From Solirubrobacterales bacterium 70-9 (GTDB lineage Bacteria; Actinomycetota; Thermoleophilia; Solirubrobacterales; 70-9): a stretch of DNA of 12,729 nucleotides. Under the pieces are notes generated by a model that saw nothing but the letters and a program-made list of their open reading frames with translations, was not told the origin of the DNA and did not search any database. The translations under genes and the position numbers were made by a program. This document shows, one piece after another, positions 7,699 through 12,729 of this stretch (position 1 is its first letter; each line of letters starts with the position of its first letter). The stretch lies in assembly GCA_001898095.1 (NCBI GenBank), contig MKSH01000054.1:49-12777 (forward strand), given 5' to 3'.

Positions 7699-9196
7699 GA
7701 TGCCGGGGCTCGAGTCGGTCTCCGAGTGGACGCGCGGTTACCTCGGCGGCACCCGCGACCTGCTGATCGGCGGCGAGTGGGTGCCGGCGCAGTCGGGGCG
7801 GCGCTTCGAGGTGATCGACCCGGCCAGCGAGGACGTGATCGCGAACGTCGCCGAGGGCGCCGCCGCCGACGTCGACCTGGCGGTGAAGGCGGCCCGGCGC
7901 GCCTTCGAGTCTCCGGCCTGGGCGCGGATGCCAGGGGCGGAGCGGGCGCGGTTGATCTGGGCGCTCGCCGACCGGCTCGAAGCCGAGGCGGAGAAGATCG
8001 CCGAGCTGGAGACGCTGGACAACGGGATGCCGATCGGCGTCGCCCGCGGCGCCGTCGTGCCGTTGAGCGCCGACGTCTTCCGCTACATGGCCGGCTGGGC
8101 GACGAAGCTCGAGGGGCGGACGATCCCGCTCGACGTGCCGCCGCAGCCCGACGCCGAGTTCTTCGCCTACACGCTACGCCAACCGATCGGCGTCGTCGGC
8201 CAGATCGTGCCCTGGAACTTCCCCCTCTTCATGACCTCCTGGAAGGTCGCGCCGGCGCTGGCGACCGGCTGCACGATCGTCTTGAAGCCGGCTGAGCAGA
8301 CGCCGCTGACGGCGCTCTTCCTCGGTGAGCTGATGACCGAGGTCGGCTTCCCCGACGGGGTGATCAACGTGGTTCCGGGCTTCGGCGAGACGGCGGGCGC
8401 GGCGCTCGCCGACCACCCCGACGTCGACAAGGTCACCTTCACCGGCTCGACCGAGGTCGGCCGGCAGATCGTCCGGGCCAGCGCGGGCAACCTGAAGAAG
8501 GTGGCGCTGGAGCTGGGCGGCAAGTCGCCGAACATCGTCTTCGACGACGCCGACCTCCCGGCGGCGATCGCCGGCTCCGCCGACGCGGTCTTCTTCAACG
8601 CGGGGCAGAACTGCGTCGCCGGGGCGCGCCTCTTCGTCCAGGAGGGCGCCTACGACGAGCTCGTCGCCGGGCTGGCCGAGCGCGCCGCGGCGCTCCGCGT
8701 CGGCCCCGGCCTCGCCCCCGACAGCGAGGTCGGCCCACTGGTCTCGGCCGAGCAGCTGGAGCGGGTCACCGGTTACATGGGCGCCGCCACCGAGGAAGGG
8801 GCGAAGCTCGTCGCCGGCGGCGGCCGGCTGGGGGAGCGCGGCTTCTTCGTCGAGCCGACGATCCTCACCGACGTCGCCCCCGACATGCGCTTCATGCGCG
8901 AGGAGATCTTCGGCCCGGTCGTCGGCGTCACCCGCTTCACCGACCTCGACGACCTCGTGGCCCGCGCCAACGACACCGCCTTCGGCCTCGCCGCCGGGAT
9001 CTGGACCCGCGACGTCTCCCGCGTCCACAAGTTGGCGCCCCGCCTCGACGTCGGCACGGTCTGGGTCAACACCTACTCGCTGAACGCCTCGGCGCTCCCC
9101 TTCGGCGGCTTCAAGCAGTCGGGCTGGGGCAAGGAACTCGGCGAGGAAGGCGTGTCTTCCTACCTGCAGACCAAGTCGGTCTGCATCGGCCTCTAG
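7688..9196 (+). CDS. NAD(P)-dependent aldehyde dehydrogenase
   Basis: This 502-residue protein is a typical class-1/2-like aldehyde dehydrogenase of normal length. It oxidises an aldehyde to an acid with NAD(P)+ in the cytoplasm. The motifs IVPWNFPLFM (oxyanion Asn), FTGSTEVG (cofactor-binding Gly), LELGGKSPNIV with general base Glu275, and FNAGQNCVAG with nucleophile Cys309 are all intact, as is the C-terminal LPFGGFKQSGWGKELG. The ATG at 7688 overlaps the GMC gene by 11 nt; an in-frame ATG at 7700 would start just after its stop. Neither has a clear ribosome-binding site, so coupling to the upstream gene is likely and the choice is open. The position after an alcohol-oxidising GMC enzyme suggests it handles that enzyme's aldehyde product. 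Confidence 0.95.
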   Translation: MPTEMPGLESVSEWTRGYLGGTRDLLIGGEWVPAQSGRRFEVIDPASEDVIANVAEGAAADVDLAVKAARRAFESPAWARMPGAERARLIWALADRLEAEAEKIAELETLDNGMPIGVARGAVVPLSADVFRYMAGWATKLEGRTIPLDVPPQPDAEFFAYTLRQPIGVVGQIVPWNFPLFMTSWKVAPALATGCTIVLKPAEQTPLTALFLGELMTEVGFPDGVINVVPGFGETAGAALADHPDVDKVTFTGSTEVGRQIVRASAGNLKKVALELGGKSPNIVFDDADLPAAIAGSADAVFFNAGQNCVAGARLFVQEGAYDELVAGLAERAAALRVGPGLAPDSEVGPLVSAEQLERVTGYMGAATEEGAKLVAGGGRLGERGFFVEPTILTDVAPDMRFMREEIFGPVVGVTRFTDLDDLVARANDTAFGLAAGIWTRDVSRVHKLAPRLDVGTVWVNTYSLNASALPFGGFKQSGWGKELGEEGVSSYLQTKSVCIGL

Positions 9197-9205
9197 GTGC
9201 CGGCG

Positions 9206-10192
9206 ATGGAGGCGGGGCCCTTCCGCAGCGAACCGGCGACGGGCATCATCGCCGCCCAGCCGCTGCAGGGCGAGCGGCTCGCGGGCGATCCCTACGAGGT
9301 GCTCGACCCCGAGTTCCTGGAGTGCATCGACCCGGTCGGCTGGGTGGAGAAGCTCCACACCGGTTGCCGCTGGGCCGAGGGGCCGGTCTACTTCGCCGAG
9401 ATGCGGTGCCTGCTGTTCAGCGACATCCCGACCCAGCGGCTGCTGCGCTTCGACGAGCAGTCGGGGACTGTCGACGTCCTCCGCGCGCCGACCGGCAACG
9501 GCAACGGCAACACCCGCGACCGCGAGGGCCGGCTCCTCAGCTGCGAGCAGGGCCGCAACCGGGTGGTCCGCTACGAGCCCGACGGGCGGCTGACGATCAT
9601 CGCCGACTCTTATGAAGGGGGCGCGCTGAACTCGCCCAACGACGTGGTGGTGAAGTCCGACGGCAGCATCTGGTTCACCGACCCGAACTTCGGGATCATC
9701 TCCGAGTACGTCGGCAACAAGGCCCGTCAGGAGCAGGAGAGCTGCGGCGTCTACCGGGTCGATCCGTGCGACGGCAGCGTCAGGCTGATGGTCGACGATT
9801 TCGCGATGCCGAACGGGCTCGCCTTCTCGCCGGACGAGCGCCTGCTCTACGTCGCCGAGTCGGGCTGGCTGATCGACCCGAAGCTGGGGCACGAGATCCG
9901 CGCCTTCGAGGTCGGCGACGACGACTCCCTCGGCGATGGCGAGGTCTTCGCCGAGGTGACGCCGGGGATCCCGGACGGCTTCCGCATCGACTGCGACGGC
10001 CGGCTCTGGGTCGGCGCCGGCGATGGGGTCCAGTGCTTCGCCGCCGACGGGCGGCTGCTGGGCAAGATCCTGATCCCCGAGGCGACCGCGAACCTTACCT
10101 TCGGCGGGCCGAAGCGGAACCGCCTCTACATCACCGCCACCACCTCGCTCTACGCGACCTACCTCAACGTCACCGGGGTGCAGTCGCCGTAG
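9206..10192 (+). CDS. SMP-30/gluconolactonase-like hydrolase
   Basis: The protein is a six-bladed beta-propeller of the SMP-30/gluconolactonase/LRE family, about 328 residues. The divalent-metal ligands expected for the family are visible: the Glu in WAEGPVYF near the N-terminal end of the propeller, the Asn in LNSPNDVVV, the Asn in MPNGLAFSPDE, and the Asp in IPDGFRID. Relatives hydrolyse lactones (gluconolactone, other sugar lactones, xenobiotic lactones) to hydroxy acids. I chose the ATG at 9206 because AGGTG at 9195-9199 lies 6 nt ahead of it. A GTG at 9197, directly abutting the ALDH stop, would add three residues. About 50 residues precede the propeller and look like a linker, with no signal peptide. 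A lactonase encoded beside a lactone-forming monooxygenase and a lactone-forming dehydrogenase fits either proposed pathway. Confidence 0.9.
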   Translation: MEAGPFRSEPATGIIAAQPLQGERLAGDPYEVLDPEFLECIDPVGWVEKLHTGCRWAEGPVYFAEMRCLLFSDIPTQRLLRFDEQSGTVDVLRAPTGNGNGNTRDREGRLLSCEQGRNRVVRYEPDGRLTIIADSYEGGALNSPNDVVVKSDGSIWFTDPNFGIISEYVGNKARQEQESCGVYRVDPCDGSVRLMVDDFAMPNGLAFSPDERLLYVAESGWLIDPKLGHEIRAFEVGDDDSLGDGEVFAEVTPGIPDGFRIDCDGRLWVGAGDGVQCFAADGRLLGKILIPEATANLTFGGPKRNRLYITATTSLYATYLNVTGVQSP

Positions 10193-10238
10193 GCGCTCGC
10201 AGTTCAAGACTGAGATCAATCGACGAAAGACAGGAGCC

Positions 10239-10958
10239 ATGGGACGACTCGACGACAAGGTTTGCCTGATCACCGGCGCGGCGCGCGGGATGGGCCACAC
10301 GACCGCGGAGCTCTTCGCCAAGGAGGGCGCGACCGTGATCGGCGCCGACGTCCGCGACCCCGAGCCGCACGAGGCCGAGGTCGAAGCCGTCTCCCTCGAC
10401 GTCTCCAGCGAGGACGCCTGGAAGGAGGTCGTCGCCGGGATCGTCGCCAAGCACGGTCGCCTCGACGTGCTCGTCAACAACGCGGGGGTGATCGCCTACG
10501 AGCCGATCCTCGAGCTCGACCTGGAGAACTGGCACCGTCTGATCGCGGCCGACCAGACCGGCGTCTTCCTCGGCATGCGCGAGTCGCTGCCGGCGATGAT
10601 CGACTCGGGCGGGGGCTCGATCGTGAACGTCTCCTCGATCTGGGGCGGCGTCGCCGTCCCCGGCGCGCACGCCTACCACGCCGCCAAGGCCGCGGTCCTG
10701 AACATGAGCCGCAACGTCGCCCTCACCCACGTCGGCGACGGCGTCCGCTGCAACGCGATCCTGCCCGGCTACATCAAGACCCCGCTCACCGACGTCCAGG
10801 CCCCCGAGGTGAACCAGTCGATGGTCGACACCACCCCGATGCACCGCGGCGGCGAGCCGATCGAGGTCGCCTACGGCAGCCTCTACCTGGCCAGCGACGA
10901 GTCCAGCTTCGTGACCGGCACCGAGCTGGTGATCGACGGCGGCCTGATGGCGCAGTAG
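10239..10958 (+). CDS. Short-chain dehydrogenase/reductase (classical SDR)
   Basis: This 239-residue classical SDR has the NAD(P)-binding motif TGAARGMG (12-19), NNAG (80-83), catalytic Ser133, and the YxxxK pair Tyr146/Lys150. It has the usual PGYIKTPL loop and the C-terminal VTGTELVIDGG. Asp37 after the second strand (GADVRD) favours NAD+ over NADP+. It resembles secondary-alcohol dehydrogenases such as hydroxysteroid and cycloalkanol dehydrogenases, but the substrate cannot be fixed from sequence. AGGAG at 10232-10236 precedes the ATG by only 2 nt, closer than usual. The gene lies 46 nt after the lactonase gene on the same strand and no terminator hairpin is visible between them, so it probably closes the operon. 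It may supply the ketone for the monooxygenase. Confidence 0.93.
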   Translation: MGRLDDKVCLITGAARGMGHTTAELFAKEGATVIGADVRDPEPHEAEVEAVSLDVSSEDAWKEVVAGIVAKHGRLDVLVNNAGVIAYEPILELDLENWHRLIAADQTGVFLGMRESLPAMIDSGGGSIVNVSSIWGGVAVPGAHAYHAAKAAVLNMSRNVALTHVGDGVRCNAILPGYIKTPLTDVQAPEVNQSMVDTTPMHRGGEPIEVAYGSLYLASDESSFVTGTELVIDGGLMAQ

Positions 10959-10959
10959 G

Positions 10960-10975
10960 CCCCCGCCGGCGGGGG
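10960..10975 (+). terminator. GC-only 16-bp palindrome just after the SDR stop
   Basis: CCCCCGCCGGCGGGGG is a perfect palindrome starting 2 nt after the SDR stop codon. It can form a 6-bp GC stem with a 4-nt loop. There is no T-tract. It may start the block of terminator structures that ends the long + strand operon. Confidence 0.45.
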
Positions 10976-10980
10976 ATCGT

Positions 10981-11042
10981 GCGTCCTGGGCGTCTCGCGG
11001 GGACCCGGGCAGGCTGTGGTCCCCCCGAGACGCCCAGGACGC
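10981..11042 (+). terminator. Long hairpin, probable terminator of the + strand operon
   Basis: A 17-bp perfect stem pairs GCGTCCTGGGCGTCTCG (10981-10997) with 11026-11042. After one C/C mismatch, a further 7 bp pair GGGGACC (10999-11005) with GGTCCCC (11018-11024), leaving a 12-nt loop. The hairpin begins 22 nt after the SDR stop. It lacks a run of T, as is usual for actinobacterial terminators. It is long enough to act on either strand. Confidence 0.65.
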
Positions 11043-11113
11043 GAGGCTTTCGGGGGAAGTGCGCAGGTCCCGCGCGCTTCTCCGGGGAGACGTCACACCT
11101 CCACAGCTCCCAG

Positions 11114-11166
11114 ACGTTGATGGGCCGAAAAGCGCTGATATAGAGCGCTTTTCGGCCCATCAACGT
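11114..11166. terminator. 23-bp perfect inverted repeat with 7-nt loop
   Basis: Arms 11114-11136 and 11144-11166 are perfectly complementary over 23 bp, around the loop GATATAG. A G-T wobble and an A-T pair extend the stem outward. The inner arm ends in AAAAGCGCT / AGCGCTTTT, and base composition is much less GC-rich than the surroundings. The position between convergent genes suggests a bidirectional terminator. The perfect arms and distinct composition also fit a dispersed palindromic repeat. Confidence 0.6.
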
Positions 11167-11207
11167 TTCGGGCGTCACGGAAGGGTCACTTCGTGGCGTC
11201 TCCCTTA

Positions 11208-11224
11208 GGGAACGTGGAGTTCCC
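11208..11224. repeat. Small hairpin GGGAAC-GTGGA-GTTCCC
   Basis: Six perfect base pairs (11208-11213 with 11219-11224) enclose a 5-nt loop. It sits between two CGTCTCCC words, overlaps the end of the TCCCTTAGGGA palindrome, and could fold in RNA from either strand. On its own it is too short to claim a function. Confidence 0.4.
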
Positions 11225-11299
11225 GTCGTCTCCCTCGCGACTCCTCTCTCCACACACGGGCCCGCGCGGGATACGCACCCTCGCCGTCTCCCCGGCACC

Positions 11300-11351
11300 C
11301 GGCCATTTCGGAGGCGGTCTTAGCCTGCCCGGGCCGCGTCCGAAATGGCCG
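11300..11351 (-). terminator. Hairpin downstream of the GntR gene, probable terminator
   Basis: CGGCCATTTCGGA at 11300-11312 pairs perfectly over 13 bp with 11339-11351. After one mismatch, GCGG (11314-11317) pairs with CCGC (11334-11337), leaving a 16-nt loop. On the minus strand the structure starts 25 nt after the TAG stop of the GntR regulator, the expected place for its terminator. There is no T-tract. Confidence 0.6.
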
Positions 11352-11376
11352 CGTCCCTTGCTCGTCTTCCGACGCC

Positions 11377-12087
11377 CTAAGCGTCGACCGAGAAGGACGA
11401 GATACCCGCCAACCCGCTCTGCTCGGCCTGGCCCAGGTGCCGCGCGCAGGCCTCGGCGGCGGCGTCGGCGTCGCGGGCTTCGATCGCGCCGACCAGGGCG
11501 CCGATCTCGGCGAGCACCTTCTTGCCGCGGTCGGGGTTCGACATCGAGGCGGCGCGGAGCATGCGGACCCGGGCCTGGAGGCTCGAGAGGATGCTGCGGA
11601 CGACGCTGTTGCCGGCGCCCTCGAGCAGGACCTCGTAGAAGGCGTCCTTGGCGCGGAGGAGGGCCTGGGTGGTGTCGCCGGCGTCGGAGGCGGCGGCGAA
11701 GGCTTCGCAGGTGTCGCGCAGTTCGGCCACCTGCTCGTCGGTGGCGTGGGCGACGAAGGCGCGCACCGCGAGCTGCTCCAGGGCCGAGCGCACCTCGTAC
11801 AGTTCCGAGGCTTCCTCGGGGGTCGGGACGACGACGATCGCGCCTTTCTGGGGGATCGATTTGACCAGGCCCTCGGCCTCCAGCTCGCGCAGGACCTCGC
11901 GCACGGTGGTGCGGGAGACGCCGATCTCGGCGACCAGCTCGCGCTCGATCAGGCGCTGGCCGGGCTGGTAGCGGAAGTCGAGGATCCCCTGCCGGACCAG
12001 GTCGAGGACCTGGCCGCGAAGGGGCGCGGCTACCCGACCGACCCGGAGGGAGAGCAGACCGGGATCGGAGCCGTTGTCGCTAGCCAT
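11377..12087 (-). CDS. GntR-family transcriptional regulator, FadR subfamily (FCD domain)
   Basis: This 236-residue regulator has an N-terminal winged helix-turn-helix (about 18-85; LVAEIGVSRTTVREVLREL is the recognition region) and a C-terminal all-helical FCD ligand-binding domain (about 92-225). In FCD domains a metal is usually held by an Asp and three His. Here Asp148 and His217 remain, but the His after Asp (D..FH) is Tyr151 and the EH His is Ile195, so metal binding is doubtful. I chose the ATG at 12087 because the domain starts soon after and a -10-like TACTAT lies 8 nt upstream, suggesting a leaderless message. An in-frame ATG at 12120 would add 11 unusual residues. Such regulators often repress nearby catabolic genes and respond to a metabolite acid; control of either flanking unit is inference. 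Confidence 0.88.
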   Translation of the reverse strand: MASDNGSDPGLLSLRVGRVAAPLRGQVLDLVRQGILDFRYQPGQRLIERELVAEIGVSRTTVREVLRELEAEGLVKSIPQKGAIVVVPTPEEASELYEVRSALEQLAVRAFVAHATDEQVAELRDTCEAFAAASDAGDTTQALLRAKDAFYEVLLEGAGNSVVRSILSSLQARVRMLRAASMSNPDRGKKVLAEIGALVGAIEARDADAAAEACARHLGQAEQSGLAGISSFSVDA

Positions 12088-12129
12088 GTGTGCCGATAGT
12101 ACAGAATGACCGTCATGCACCAGACGGCA
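12088..12129 (-). promoter_or_regulatory. Candidate promoter/operator of the GntR gene
   Basis: Reading the minus strand, TACTAT (12101-12096) is a plausible -10 box 8 nt before the chosen ATG; no good -35 is visible. Just upstream is the odd palindrome ATGACGGTCAT (12116-12106; arms of 5 around a central G), a possible binding site for autoregulation. The 42-nt spacer separates the regulator from the SDR gene upstream of it. Motif-based only. Confidence 0.35.
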
Positions 12130-12729
12130 TCATTTGGTGTAGAAGCCGGCGTCGACCAGCAGCGACTCGCCGGTGATGAAGCGGGCTTCGTCGGAGACCA
12201 GGAAGAGGACCGCGTTGGAGATGTCGCGCGGCTCCACCCACGGGGTCGGGAGCAGGTTGTTCTGTTCCGAGGAGACCTTGAAGTCCTCTTCGGTGGGCGC
12301 CTCGAGGTCGGGGCAGTACATCTTGAAGACGCGCTCGCGGACGACCATCGGGGTCGGCACGGTGCCGGGGTTGATCGTGTTGACGCGGATGCCGCGCGAG
12401 CCGAGCTCGATCGCCAGCGTCTTCATCAGCCCCATCACGCCGTGCTTGGTCGCCGAGTAGTGGCCGGTTTCGTTGGCGCCGACGAGGCCGAGCAGGGAGC
12501 TGATCAGGACGATCGCGGCGCCGTCGGGGAGGTGGGGGAGGACCGCCTTCACGGTGTTGAAGACGCCGGTGAGGTTGGTCGCCAGGGTCTCCGACCAGTC
12601 CTCCTCGGAGAGGTCGGCGAAGAGGCCGACGGTGAAGATCCCGGCGTTGGCGACGAGGATGTCGGGGGCGGCGAGCTTCGCCACGCACTCGTCGACCGCG
12701 GCGCGCATCGCGGCGCCGTCGCGGACGTC
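12130..12729 (-). CDS. Mycofactocin-coupled-type SDR, N-terminus beyond the window
   Basis: The frame stays open to the window edge. It reads DVRDGAAMRAAVDE before the first internal ATG (12708), so the cofactor-binding N-terminus is cut off and the ATG is not the start; 199 residues are seen. NAG and the active-site YSATK (12459-12445) are classical SDR features. The C-terminal half, with PDLEAPTEEDF and LLPTPWVEPRDISNAVLFL (12255-12199) followed by SDEARFITGESLLVDAG, matches what I recall of the mycofactocin-coupled SDR family (TIGR03971). Its members hold NAD(H) tightly and pass electrons to mycofactocin while oxidising alcohols. The diagnostic N-terminal insertion cannot be checked here. 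The gene runs ahead of the GntR regulator on the same strand, 42 nt apart, and could share its transcript. Confidence 0.85.
   Translation of the reverse strand, partial: DVRDGAAMRAAVDECVAKLAAPDILVANAGIFTVGLFADLSEEDWSETLATNLTGVFNTVKAVLPHLPDGAAIVLISSLLGLVGANETGHYSATKHGVMGLMKTLAIELGSRGIRVNTINPGTVPTPMVVRERVFKMYCPDLEAPTEEDFKVSSEQNNLLPTPWVEPRDISNAVLFLVSDEARFITGESLLVDAGFYTK

Larger units (their letters stand above)
10959..11376. other. Hairpin-rich intergenic region between convergent genes
   Basis: No credible gene lies in this 418-bp gap; frames crossing it have no family motifs and merge with shadows of the regulator gene. It holds at least five inverted repeats (listed separately) plus smaller palindromes such as CCCGCGCGGG at 11261-11270 and TCCCTTAGGGA at 11201-11211. 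The word CGTCTCCC recurs at 11197-11204, 11227-11234 and 11285-11292, and appears inverted within 11084-11092. No tRNA fold or known riboswitch was recognised. The most likely role is termination of both converging transcripts; a small RNA is possible but unsupported. Confidence 0.7.

Noticed and set aside
10193..10238. Separate promoter for the SDR gene in the 46-nt gap
   Set aside because: No convincing -35/-10 pair was found; the gap is better explained as an intra-operon spacer.
8174..10480. 768-codon antisense frame spanning ALDH, lactonase and SDR
   Set aside because: It crosses three genes with intact catalytic motifs on the other strand and has no recognisable domain itself.
10959..11376. 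tRNA, riboswitch or CRISPR array in the intergenic gap
   Set aside because: No cloverleaf, no conserved riboswitch core, and the repeats are not regularly spaced direct repeats with spacers.
11193..11864. Open + strand frame running from the gap into the regulator gene
   Set aside because: Arg-rich shadow of the GntR gene; no start context or motif.

Overview
The window is a GC-rich (roughly 70% by eye) stretch of a Gram-positive actinobacterial chromosome. Frequent GTG starts, stop/start overlaps, a Ser-rich lipoprotein linker behind an LSAC lipobox, and a mycofactocin-type short-chain dehydrogenase all fit Actinomycetota. The style resembles Thermoleophilia/Solirubrobacterales, but that placement is an impression, not a measurement.

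Positions 1-10958 (+ strand) hold what looks like one long catabolic operon of ten genes. In order they are: a Baeyer-Villiger-type flavin monooxygenase (5' end cut off by the window); an RbsB-like lipoprotein, an RbsA-like double ATPase and an RbsC-like permease; a carboxymuconolactone-decarboxylase-family protein; a gluconate-2-dehydrogenase-subunit-3-like protein with its GMC flavoprotein partner; an aldehyde dehydrogenase; an SMP-30/gluconolactonase-like hydrolase; and a short-chain dehydrogenase. Four successive junctions are 4-nt stop/start overlaps (ATGA or GTGA), and the next two are an 11-nt overlap and a near-zero gap. This suggests coupled translation of the transport and oxidation genes.

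The enzymes can be ordered into a cyclohexanol-type route: cyclic alcohol to ketone (SDR), to lactone (BVMO), to hydroxy acid (SMP-30 lactonase), to oxo acid (GMC dehydrogenase), to dicarboxylate (ALDH). A dedicated ABC importer would bring the substrate in. This pathway is an inference. A sugar/aldonolactone route (GMC dehydrogenase, lactonase, ALDH) is the main alternative and would leave the BVMO unexplained.

Positions 10959-11376 are a 418-bp non-coding gap between convergent genes, packed with hairpins and repeated CGTCTCCC words. It includes a 23-bp perfect inverted repeat and a 17-bp stem extended by a further 7 bp. It probably terminates both transcription units, but it is more elaborate than a simple terminator.

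Positions 11377-12729 (- strand) carry a FadR-type GntR regulator (FCD domain with a degenerate metal site). Upstream of it is an SDR whose C-terminal half matches the mycofactocin-coupled SDR family; its N-terminus lies beyond the window. A possible leaderless promoter with a short palindrome sits in front of the regulator.
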